Source of the DNA: Butyrivibrio sp.
GTDB taxonomy: Bacteria; Bacillota; Clostridia; Lachnospirales; Lachnospiraceae
Assembly (NCBI RefSeq): GCF_015056685.1
Contig: NZ_SVFW01000066.1
Span: 1-18,084, forward strand
Length of the DNA stretch: 18,084 nucleotides
Direction: 5' to 3'
The notes beneath the pieces were generated by a model, which was not told where the DNA came from, did not search any database, and saw nothing but the letters and a program-made list of their open reading frames with translations. A program made the translations under genes and the position numbers. This document shows positions 1 to 6,830 of the stretch, piece by piece; position 1 is the stretch's first letter; each line of letters begins with the position of its first letter.

Positions 1-125
1 AAATATCTGCGATTTTCAAGGTTCATCTGAGCCTATTTTTTTGACTCAGTTTTTTCATAGATCATTTGACACTATCAAACTTTTTCTTTTTCTGCGGCTC
101 CCTGAAGATATCCACTATTTATATA
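1..125. other. Non-coding edge; possible start of a leftward gene
   Basis: No gene is supported between the left edge and the aldo/keto reductase stop. On the minus strand an ATG at 26-24 opens a frame that runs off the window edge (MNLENRRY and on) with a weak AGG about six bases upstream. Only eight full codons are visible, so this is a hint at best. A weak 5-bp hairpin (TTTGA/TCAAA, 65-79) is followed by a T-rich run on the plus strand. No convincing terminator for the aldo/keto reductase is visible here. Confidence 0.2.
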
Positions 126-1244
126 TCATTTTTCATATAAATCCACAAATTCATCAAGGAATTTCCTGATACTAATATGCTGAGGGCAGATATTCTCACA
201 TTTTCCGCACTTCAAGCACTCAGAAGCCTTTCCATGGTTCATTGAAAAACGTTCGTAATACATTCCGGTTGTCTTTCCAGTAACTGCATATAAATTAAGT
301 AGTCCAAAGTAATCAGGAATATTTATGTTTTTCGGACATTCTTCCAAGCAATATTTGCATGCGGTACACGGAACTTTAATCGTACTGTTAAGGATATCCG
401 TTATGTTCTCAACCAGATTTTTTTCACCATCCGTAAGTGGCTTAAATTCCTGCATATAAGAAGTGTTGTCGTCAAGCTGTTCAAGATTACTCATTCCGCT
501 TAAAACAATTGCCACATCATCTAATGATGCAGCGTATCTTATCGCAAGTGATGCCGGAGTTGGAATATGCTGATTTTCTTTTTCATAATATTCGTTAAAA
601 GATTTCATGGCATTATCAGGAAGTTTTGCAAGTGTCCCGCCTTTTACCGGTTCCATTACCATGACTTTCTTGCCATGTTTTTTTGCCACTTCATAACAAG
701 CCCCTGATTGCGCCACCTGGCTTTTCCAATCAAGGTAATTTATCTGTAACTGAACAAAATCAACTTCAGGATGTTCTGTCAGGATCTTGTCCAAAGTCTC
801 AGCATTATCATGATAGGAAAAGCCAATATTTCGAGCATAGCCATCCCTCTTAAGCTTCTCAATAAATGGAAATCCACCATATTTTTCAGTGTTGATATAT
901 CTGTCTCTTCCCAAATTGTGAAGTAGATAATAATCAAAATAATCCACGCCACAACGCCTTATCTGTTCATCAAAAAACATTTGATAATCTTCAGTTTTTT
1001 TGACGCGAAGAATGGGCATCTTGTCAGCTAATACAAAACTGTCCCTTGCATGCCTTTTTACTAGTGCTTCCTTAACAGCTTCTTCCGATTTCTCACCGTG
1101 ATAAGGATATGCTGTATCAAAATACATAAAGCCCCTATCCATAAACAAATCTACCATTTTCTTGGTCTGTTCAATATCAATCGACGTCGGATCGTCAGAA
1201 TTAAAAAGCGGCAGTCTCATTGTCCCAAAGCCTAGTTTTTTCAT
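126..1244 (-). CDS. Aldo/keto reductase with C-terminal 2x[4Fe-4S] ferredoxin domain
   Basis: A cytoplasmic NAD(P)H-linked oxidoreductase of the aldo/keto reductase superfamily, in the large clostridial subgroup that carries an iron-sulfur tail. Residues about 1-275 form the (beta/alpha)8 barrel. The likely catalytic set is D43 and Y46 (or Y48) in FDTAYPYHGE, K75 in LADKMP and H109 in YYLLHN. EPVKGG (199-204) is typical of the nucleotide-binding side. The tail has two cluster motifs: C293, C296, C299, C303 (CTACKYCLEECP) and C343, C346, C349, C353 (CLKCGKCENICP). The 372-aa length is normal for this group. The ATG start is supported by GGAGG seven bases upstream. The iron-sulfur tail suggests electron exchange with ferredoxin or a similar carrier, but the substrate cannot be read from sequence and the neighbours give no pathway. 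Family assignment is firm; physiological role is unknown. Confidence 0.93.
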   Translation of the reverse strand: MKKLGFGTMRLPLFNSDDPTSIDIEQTKKMVDLFMDRGFMYFDTAYPYHGEKSEEAVKEALVKRHARDSFVLADKMPILRVKKTEDYQMFFDEQIRRCGVDYFDYYLLHNLGRDRYINTEKYGGFPFIEKLKRDGYARNIGFSYHDNAETLDKILTEHPEVDFVQLQINYLDWKSQVAQSGACYEVAKKHGKKVMVMEPVKGGTLAKLPDNAMKSFNEYYEKENQHIPTPASLAIRYAASLDDVAIVLSGMSNLEQLDDNTSYMQEFKPLTDGEKNLVENITDILNSTIKVPCTACKYCLEECPKNINIPDYFGLLNLYAVTGKTTGMYYERFSMNHGKASECLKCGKCENICPQHISIRKFLDEFVDLYEK

Positions 1245-1269
1245 GGCATATCCTCCAAGTGTGAATTAT

Positions 1270-1557
1270 TTATTCAAATCGTTGTAAAACATCAATATTT
1301 AATTCATCATTAGGATTCTCAAATTCAATTATATTATACTTTAAAAAATCCAAGCCCACAGCATTGTTTATTACTATGTCATCATTTTTCTTTATGACCA
1401 AAAAACCATTATTTACATTTTTTGATAATCCGCTAAATATATAAGAGAAAAGACATGCCAGGTTCCGCAGTAAGCTTGTAAACGGATTGCCACCTTGAAA
1501 AGAGGCAAGAAAGAACGTAAAATTTCCATGTTCGCCAGCACAGAAAATTACAAACAA
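1270..1557 (-). pseudogene. Small unrecognised ORF, probable gene remnant
   Basis: An open frame of 95 codons ends 26 bp upstream of the aldo/keto reductase on the same strand. Its nominal start is TTG with no ribosome binding site. The same frame stays open about 16 codons further upstream to a stop near 1611, so no proper start is visible. The C-terminal half (from about NNGFLVIKKNDDIVINN onward) reads like genuine AT-rich coding sequence, while the N-terminal half is hydrophobic and unconvincing. On the opposite strand, 1528-1665 also reads open for 45 codons. I recognise no family. The best reading is a decayed 3' end of an old gene; it could also be chance. Confidence 0.25.
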
Positions 1558-1810
1558 CCAAAAAGACTCTCTTATATATTTAGCGTTAATGAGAATTGGA
1601 TGACACCAGATTTAAATAGTACTTACAGTGAATTAGACACACTGCCTGTATCATCCTTGCTCTAGTTGAGCAGATTCAAACAACGTTTGATAAAATATCA
1701 TAATGTTTTTGTTCTGTAAATAGTTTTACATAAAATATTTTTTGAACATTTTGTGAAGTGTGGCAAAATGCCAAATCGCGCATAGTTACTGCACTTCAGA
1801 TTATTAATTT
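1558..1810. other. Intergenic stretch without a recognised gene
   Basis: No supported gene. It holds part of the plus-strand open frame 1528-1665 mentioned for the neighbouring remnant. It also has a small nested dyad: TGAAGTG (1754-1760) can pair with CACTTCA (1792-1798), enclosing the palindrome TGGCAAAATGCCA (1761-1773). There is no T-run next to it, so it is not a terminator, and no regulator can be named. Confidence 0.3.
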
Positions 1811-1858
1811 CAAAAAAACAGCTCACCCATGAAACATTGTTTTCAAAGGTGAGTTGTT
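1811..1858 (-). terminator. Rho-independent terminator of the SNF2 helicase gene
   Basis: Read on the minus strand, an 11-bp stem (1848-1858 with 1817-1827, one G-T pair) begins just after the helicase stop codon. It may extend inward through TGAAA/TTTCA, and is followed by seven T residues (complement of 1812-1818). Position, stem and T-run all fit an intrinsic terminator for the gene at 1863-5510. Confidence 0.85.
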
Positions 1859-1862
1859 GTGT

Positions 1863-4800
1863 TTAACCAAGCAGTTCAATAAGCTGTTCTTTGGAAAGAT
1901 TCATAAGTGATTCGCTCTCTCCACTTAATATCGCATCTGCAAGGTCTTTCTTTGCATTTTGCATTTCAATAATTTTTTCTTCAATTGTATCTTTTGCAAT
2001 AAGCTTAAATACCGATACTTTCTTAGTTTGCCCAATTCTGTGAGCCCTATCTGTAGCCTGGTTCTGTGCCGCAAGATTCCACCACGGATCATAGTGTATT
2101 ACTACATCTGCCCCCGTCAAGTTAAGCCCGGTTCCACCTGCTTTAAGTGATATCAAAAACAATGGTACTTCATTTTCATTAAAAGCATGAACCAGCTTAA
2201 TTCTCTCCTCTTTTGGAGTCTGACCGGTAATCTTATAAAACTCTATTCCTTCCGCCTTAAAGTCCTTCTCCAATAGTTCAAACATAGACGTGAACTGTGA
2301 AAAAAGAAGTATCTTATGTCCACCATCTATAGCACTTTGAACCAATTCAAGGCATGATGCTCTCTTAGCTGACTCTCCCTTGTATCCCGCTGTAATAAGC
2401 TCTGGGTCACAGCAGATCTGTCTGATCTTGGTGAGTTCAGCCAGAACTTTAAGCCTGTCTTTTCCTGATTTATAATCTTCACTTTCAAGCACGCGCTTCA
2501 TGTGCGTAACCTGAGCATCATAAAGTTTTCTCTGAACCGGGTCAAATCTTGAAAATCTGATTTCTTCCATTTTTTCAGGAAGATCCTTAAGTACATTTTC
2601 CTTAAGTCTTCTTAAAATAAATGGTCCCACCATGTTTTTAAGCTGTTTTGTCACTTCTTCATCTTTATACTTGGTTATGGCAGTTTCAAAATCACTTTTA
2701 AATCTGTCATAAGTATAAAGAAATCCCGGCATCAAATAGTCAAATATACTCCAAAGCTCGCTTAATCTGTTTTCAATAGGTGTACCTGTAAGCGCAAATC
2801 TATGAACAGCGTTTATTACTTTAACCGACTTTGAAGCTGCTGCCGATGCATTTTTTATAAACTGTGCTTCATCAATGATCTCAAAGTCAAAACTTAAGCC
2901 TTCATATAATCCAATATCTCTCTTTAAAAGATCATATGATGTAACAAACACCTCAGAAAGTTTTTTGGATGACAAAAGCTTTTTTCTTTCTGACTGGGTT
3001 CCTGTTACAGTTTTGACATCCATTTCAGGCGCAAAACGTTTAAATTCTTCTTCCCAGTTATATACAAGGGAAGCAGGACATACTATAAGAGACTTTATTT
3101 TCTTCTTTTCTTTTTTGGCAATCCGGCTTTTACTTAACAATAATGTAATAACCTGCAACGTCTTGCCAAGTCCCATATCATCTGCAAGTATTCCTCCAAA
3201 TCCAAGGTCAGATAGCATTGAAAGCCACTTAAATCCGTAAGTTTGATAACCTCTTAGCACTTTTGCAAGGCTTTCCGGAACTTCCACGTCGCTTTCTTTA
3301 ACAGAATTAAAATTCCTTACTAGGGATTTGAAATTTGAATCCCTGTCTGAAGCAATCTCATCATGTTCCTCAAGCAGCTTATTAATATAAATAGCACGGT
3401 AGGCAGGAAGATGAAGCTTTCCTTTTGTAAATTCCTTTGCAGAGATTCCCATAGCCTGCATTGTAGCTGTCAACTCTTCCAGCGTATCGTCAGCTTCAAG
3501 TCTTATGAACTCACCATTTTTTAATCTAAAGAACTTTTTCTTCTTGCGATAGCTCTCAAGAAGATCCAAGAGTTCATCTTCTGTCATATCATCAGTTGAA
3601 ACATCAAGATTAAGTATTCCGCTCTCAACAGAAATTCCCAGACGTATAGTAGGAGCCTTCCTGATCTTAAGCCTTTCAAAATCCTTGCTGGTCTTAACTT
3701 CTCCTACAGCCATAAGTTCTTTTAAACCTTCACTTAAAAGTTCAAAAGTATTATCTCCTGACTTTTCGCAGTAAAAAGTATTTTCACCTGAAAACTGTTC
3801 CGGAAGATATTTCATAACAGTTTTTACCGCATTCTGCTCAAAATTAATATCTCTGGATTCAGGCAGTGGAAAGTCTTCATCTCTTAACTGATGAAGCTCA
3901 ATCTCCTCATCATCGTATTTTGCTGTAGCTTTTCCGATTATATTATCCTCATTTGCATCAAGATAATAGGTAATCTGACACTCCGGCGGCAGGAACTTTT
4001 CATATCCACCTGAGGGATTTTCCACAACCTCAATTTCCGGACAATCCATTAACTCCGGCAGTAATCTGTAGTAGAATTCCGAAAGGTTCTTTTTTCCGAT
4101 TGTAAAAGATAAATTTCCTGTCTCATCCGCATTACTCATAAGTGATTTTACAATTGGTGAAGTGTCAGTAATCCTGGAAAAAACAGACCTGTCTTCATCG
4201 AGAATATAATCATAGTTTTTGCCCTTCATGACAACAGGAAGTGATGCAGAAACAAATAGTCCTGCAAAATTCCCATTTTCCTCACTAAGTTCCCTTATAT
4301 GGACATAAATTTTAATACGACCATCAACAAGTTTGACGCCGGAGGTTTTTCTTCCTCCCACCAGCTCTATTTTTTTTCCGCAGGACGCATCATAAAAAGC
4401 GTCAAGAATATCCGGAGAAAGATCAACTTTTTCCTTGAACTGAAAATCAGATTTGCTGTAATAATACCTGGAATTGCTCATCTTATCGCTTAGATAGTCT
4501 GCATTTGCCTTGGCTTTTTCAATTATTCTGTAAAGATTAATCGAATCGTTATCAAAGTCGTTATCCATAAAAGATATCATTGCAGATTTACTGAGTTTAT
4601 ATCCGCCGCTTGTCTCTTTAGCGTTAATTAGCTCAGGTATATTTCTCAAAATATAGAGCTTTTCCATTCCAACTTTAAAGGAAATAGAAAGTGGATACAC
4701 CGCATTTTTACCGGTATTTATAATAAGTCGTGGTTCAAGATGTACAGTTTTACTCTTCGGAGCCTCATCCTCAATTTTCTGAATCGCAGCAATTCGCCTA

Positions 4801-5510
4801 TAGGATTTGAGTATCTGATCGCCACGAAAATCAGTTGCATCGCCCGGATTAAATTTGGCTATATATTCATCAGCCAAGAGTAAAAGAGCCAGCTTGTGCT
4901 CGCACAAATGATCGTAGGCGTAATATCCATAATATCGATTACTCTTATGTTCAGCATAACAATCAGTTGTCATCATTCTGTCTTTTGTAAAAAATGCTCT
5001 TACATCAACAGGATATGATCTATTCCCGGAAAGCTTCCCCAAAAACTCTATAGCAAGCTCTTCACCTTTGTAGGACCGAATGTACATTGTGTTAACCTTA
5101 TCCAATACAAGGTTTCCACTCAAAATAAGGTCTCTTGCTTCCTCAATATCCTCTGAATCAATATCGTAGTCTTCAATTACTCTTTCAATATTAAAATACG
5201 TGTTGCCGGCTGCTGTTTTAAATTTATAGTCACTATTATTCTCAGATTTTGTCTGATTTTCCAGATAATAAAGAACAGCCGCTTCATGTTTGCACTTCTC
5301 TCCACCTTTCGCATATGCACAACTGCACTGCATCTCCGGATAGTCCTTATCAATTCCTTTTATAGCGACATTATAAATGTGAGTCCCAAGGACCCTGGCC
5401 ATACAGCTATCCTTCTTCTGAATAAATCCCTTTACCTTCCCACTTTTGTAATACTCTTTTCCCCTTTGTAAAATATGAGAGTAAAAAAGCCTTCCCCAAT
5501 TCTTATTCAT
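1863..5510 (-). CDS. SWIM zinc-finger SNF2-family DEAQ helicase/ATPase
   Basis: A 1215-aa SNF2/Rad54-type double-stranded-DNA translocase of the bacterial SNF2-associated class. The N-terminus carries a SWIM zinc finger: C62 and C64 (CSC) with C73 and H75 (CKH), expected to bind zinc and nucleic acid or protein. A long middle region (about 90-730) matches the usual place of the bacterial SNF2-associated domain. The ATPase core follows: Walker A DMGLGKT with K783, DEAQ at 880-883, and LTGTPIENRLSELWS as motif III. The C-terminal RecA lobe has LLFSQF, LKAGGTGLNL and DRAHRIGQ (RIGQ 1158-1161). All core motifs are intact and the length is normal. The ATG has AGAGGA upstream. It stands alone, with its own promoter and terminator. 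The role may be chromatin-like remodelling, transcription recycling or repair; no partner gene indicates which, and no defence genes adjoin it. Confidence 0.93.
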   Translation of the reverse strand: MNKNWGRLFYSHILQRGKEYYKSGKVKGFIQKKDSCMARVLGTHIYNVAIKGIDKDYPEMQCSCAYAKGGEKCKHEAAVLYYLENQTKSENNSDYKFKTAAGNTYFNIERVIEDYDIDSEDIEEARDLILSGNLVLDKVNTMYIRSYKGEELAIEFLGKLSGNRSYPVDVRAFFTKDRMMTTDCYAEHKSNRYYGYYAYDHLCEHKLALLLLADEYIAKFNPGDATDFRGDQILKSYRRIAAIQKIEDEAPKSKTVHLEPRLIINTGKNAVYPLSISFKVGMEKLYILRNIPELINAKETSGGYKLSKSAMISFMDNDFDNDSINLYRIIEKAKANADYLSDKMSNSRYYYSKSDFQFKEKVDLSPDILDAFYDASCGKKIELVGGRKTSGVKLVDGRIKIYVHIRELSEENGNFAGLFVSASLPVVMKGKNYDYILDEDRSVFSRITDTSPIVKSLMSNADETGNLSFTIGKKNLSEFYYRLLPELMDCPEIEVVENPSGGYEKFLPPECQITYYLDANEDNIIGKATAKYDDEEIELHQLRDEDFPLPESRDINFEQNAVKTVMKYLPEQFSGENTFYCEKSGDNTFELLSEGLKELMAVGEVKTSKDFERLKIRKAPTIRLGISVESGILNLDVSTDDMTEDELLDLLESYRKKKKFFRLKNGEFIRLEADDTLEELTATMQAMGISAKEFTKGKLHLPAYRAIYINKLLEEHDEIASDRDSNFKSLVRNFNSVKESDVEVPESLAKVLRGYQTYGFKWLSMLSDLGFGGILADDMGLGKTLQVITLLLSKSRIAKKEKKKIKSLIVCPASLVYNWEEEFKRFAPEMDVKTVTGTQSERKKLLSSKKLSEVFVTSYDLLKRDIGLYEGLSFDFEIIDEAQFIKNASAAASKSVKVINAVHRFALTGTPIENRLSELWSIFDYLMPGFLYTYDRFKSDFETAITKYKDEEVTKQLKNMVGPFILRRLKENVLKDLPEKMEEIRFSRFDPVQRKLYDAQVTHMKRVLESEDYKSGKDRLKVLAELTKIRQICCDPELITAGYKGESAKRASCLELVQSAIDGGHKILLFSQFTSMFELLEKDFKAEGIEFYKITGQTPKEERIKLVHAFNENEVPLFLISLKAGGTGLNLTGADVVIHYDPWWNLAAQNQATDRAHRIGQTKKVSVFKLIAKDTIEEKIIEMQNAKKDLADAILSGESESLMNLSKEQLIELLG

Positions 5511-5580
5511 ATTAAAGAATCCTCTATTTTATGTTATTAGTAACACAGAGGATATTCTATCATGTTGCACATTAACTGTC

Positions 5581-5607
5581 AGTATATAATATCTATCCAA
5601 AAGTCAA
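5581..5607 (-). promoter_or_regulatory. Candidate promoter for the SNF2 helicase gene
   Basis: On the minus strand, TTGACT (complement of 5602-5607) and TATACT (complement of 5581-5586) resemble -35 and -10 boxes. The spacing of 15 bp is short. The -10 box lies about 70 bp upstream of the ATG. The left inverted repeat of the large array begins only seven bases beyond the -35 box. Confidence 0.4.
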
Positions 5608-5613
5608 TATGTA

Positions 5614-5648
5614 TCTGACTCTGAGAACAGTAGGGATGGCTACTTTTA
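5614..5648 (+). repeat. Left terminal inverted repeat of the array
   Basis: A 35-bp sequence (starts TCTGACTC, contains GAGAACAGTAGGG and GGCTAC) matches the reverse complement of 6461-6496 with one single-base gap and about three mismatches. Outside it the two flanks share nothing visible, so the boundary is sharp. Confidence 0.85.
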
Positions 5649-5705
5649 AGGCTGAGTATGGCTAAGAATAATAGATGCAGATACTTCCTAGAATATGTAG
5701 GACTA

Positions 5706-5784
5706 AGAATTGCAGGTACGGGTACTTTCCAAAATATATAGGGCTATATGCCCGTGGTTCCCGCTGTAGGAGAGCTGCAATTCT
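5706..5784. repeat. Nested perfect inverted repeat around the first reverse unit
   Basis: AGAATTGCAG (5706-5715) pairs perfectly with CTGCAATTCT (5775-5784). Inside it ACGGG (5718-5722) can pair with CCCGT (5751-5755). Between these lies GGGCTATATGCCC (5741-5753), itself a near-palindrome and the core of the first reverse 36-bp unit. The nesting would allow a cruciform in DNA or a hairpin in RNA. Confidence 0.6.
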
Positions 5785-5787
5785 GTG

Positions 5788-6096
5788 TTGGGCATATAGC
5801 TCGTTTTCAATAGCTCAGCCACCTGCAATTAAGCTGCTTTTGGGCTCATAGCCTGATTTCAGGCTTTCAGCCACCCCTCATTATGGCTTTTATCGTAGGC
5901 AATTGGGCATATACGGTAATTATCCGTCCGCAGCCACCTTTTAACGGGTGGCTCGAGTCTTGAAATCGGCCTATATGCCCAATTTCTCTTTTATAAAGAC
6001 AATATCGGGGTGGCTGGCCTCACAAAAAGCTGCTATATGCCCAAAATAGTAAGAATCAGAGGCGGCTGGAAGCTTTACAAAGCGCTATATGCCCAA
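5788..6096. repeat. Mirror-image cluster: three forward units then three reverse units
   Basis: Forward units start at 5788, 5840 and 5903; reverse units start at 5947, 6009 and 6061. The gaps read 16, 27, 8, 26, 16 bp, so the cluster is symmetric about 5942. At the centre the two inner units can pair over ATTGGGCATATA (5902-5913) with TATATGCCCAAT (5972-5983), and over AGCCACC with GGTGGCT across an 8-9 base loop. The result is a long interrupted hairpin. Confidence 0.8.
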
Positions 6097-6165
6097 CCCA
6101 TTATTCTTCACGATCATATGGACTGAATGAAATTGAACTTAGAAAATTCGGATTGTCAAAGTGAA

Positions 6166-6402
6166 TTGGGTATATAGTCATATTTTTTAAGTTAACACAT
6201 CCATAGACAAAATTTTCAGGAAGTGAAAACGGGCATATACGAGAAAAAATGGATTGCCACATCCATTGGATGAGTGATTCGAGACAATCAATCATCTATA
6301 AAAGGATGTGTAAACTTCAAAAATGCCGTATATACCCAAAATCGCAAGTCAAAAACCTAGTCGCATGGTGTCGTAAGCTCAAAAATCAGGCTATATTTCC
6401 AA
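6166..6402. repeat. Second mirror-image cluster: two forward then two reverse units
   Basis: Units at 6166-6202 and 6229-6264 (forward) face units at 6304-6339 and 6367-6402 (reverse). In this cluster the usual AGCCACC end is replaced in most units by CACATCC, with GGATGTG at 6304-6310. Change on both arms of the palindrome keeps them complementary. A local TGGATTGCCACATCCA hairpin (6250-6265) lies near the axis. Confidence 0.7.
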
Positions 6403-6460
6403 AACAGAATCTTCACTCTCTTTACATCGAAAGACGCAGACATATAGTCACATACATCTT

Positions 6461-6496
6461 TGAAAGTAGCCACCCCCTACTGTTCTCGGAGTCAGA
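6461..6496 (-). repeat. Right terminal inverted repeat of the array
   Basis: Reverse complement partner of 5614-5648, 36 bp with one extra G. Its inner end (TAGCCACC, 6467-6474) is also the end of the last forward unit. Its outer end touches the 10-bp stem of the next GC-rich segment. Confidence 0.85.
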
Positions 6497-6651
6497 GCCT
6501 GAGGCAATGACACCCAGCCACACCGCCAGGTGCTTGCCCTTGACGGGTTCTGATGGAAACGCTACAATGCTGAATCCGACGGTGCGAGAAAATCTACTGT
6601 TCCCATCATCCTCACCGTCGGCGAGGTATAGACGGCGTTTTCCTCAGGCTC
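6495..6651. other. GC-rich structured segment, possible non-coding RNA or second mobile repeat
   Basis: About 157 bp, clearly richer in GC than its surroundings. The ends form a perfect 10-bp inverted repeat, GAGCCTGAGG (6495-6504) with CCTCAGGCTC (6642-6651). Inside are two more hairpins. GGCAA/TTGCC with CACC/GGTG spans 6503-6538 and CCGACGGTG/CACCGTCGG spans 6576-6621. CTACTGTTC (6595-6603) repeats a segment of the terminal inverted repeats. An open plus-strand frame (6249-6710) crosses the segment, but its translation is low in complexity of motif and matches nothing I know. The strand of any transcript is not clear. Confidence 0.5.
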
Positions 6652-6691
6652 AGTCAATGGTGACATATGGAGCCAGCTACTTACGCATATA

Positions 6692-6743
6692 CAAAAAGAG
6701 AGTACTCTGATGTATGCTAATTGCACTCATCTGAATACTCTCC
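6692..6743 (-). terminator. Terminator downstream of the secreted-protein gene
   Basis: On the minus strand GAGAGTATTC (complement of 6733-6742) pairs with GAGTACTCTC (complement of 6698-6707), with one mismatch, across a 25-base loop. TTTTTG follows. It lies about 90 bp past the stop of the gene at 6831-8375. The large loop makes it less than ideal. Confidence 0.6.
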
Positions 6744-6830
6744 CTAATCTACAACGAAATATGAATTAAGAACCTGACAGAATAATATCGAATTTTTTCC
6801 TCGGCCCTTATTTAGCTATTATTTACAGTT

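Larger units (their letters stand above)
5614..6496. repeat. Mosaic array of 36-bp inverted units bounded by terminal inverted repeats
   Basis: About twelve degenerate copies of a 36-bp unit lie in both orientations. In forward sense a unit starts TTGGGCATATAGC, has a T-rich middle, and ends (C)AGCCACC. Forward copies: 5788-5823, 5840-5875, 5903-5938, 6166-6202, 6229-6264 and a poor one at about 6436-6474. Reverse copies: 5720-5755, 5947-5982, 6009-6044, 6061-6096, 6304-6339, 6367-6402, plus a worn one at about 5633-5665. Most are exactly 36 bp. The intervening sequence (8-69 bp) is mostly unique. Several units have an internal stem starting at unit position 11 whose bases change together: AGCT/AGCT, AGCCTG/CAGGCT, ACGG/CCGT. 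No protein is credibly encoded. It may be a BIME- or MITE-like mosaic, a structured RNA or a binding-site array. Related worn copies may continue to about 6692. Confidence 0.85.

Noticed and set aside
65..79. Terminator near the left edge
   Set aside because: The stem is only 5 bp and its T-run is on the plus strand, where no gene ends in the visible sequence.
1863..5510. SNF2 helicase as part of a DISARM- or Zorya-like defence island
   Set aside because: No methylase, nuclease, PLD or other defence gene is adjacent, and the SWIM plus SNF2-associated layout is common as a housekeeping-type single gene in Firmicutes.
6101..6295. Minus-strand open frame of 64 codons inside the array
   Set aside because: It lies over three repeat units and the symmetry axis; the sequence is explained by the repeats and has no start signal.
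5614..6496. CRISPR array
   Set aside because: Units face both ways, conserved blocks are short and degenerate, spacing varies from 8 to 69 bp, and no cas gene is present.
5614..6496. Integron attC cassette array
   Set aside because: There are no cassette genes, no integrase, and no conserved GTT core at regular cassette distances.
6249..6710. Plus-strand open frame of 153 codons across the array end and GC-rich segment
   Set aside because: It crosses repeat units, a terminal repeat and the structured segment, has no ribosome binding site and matches no family I know. Its openness probably reflects the GC-rich stems.
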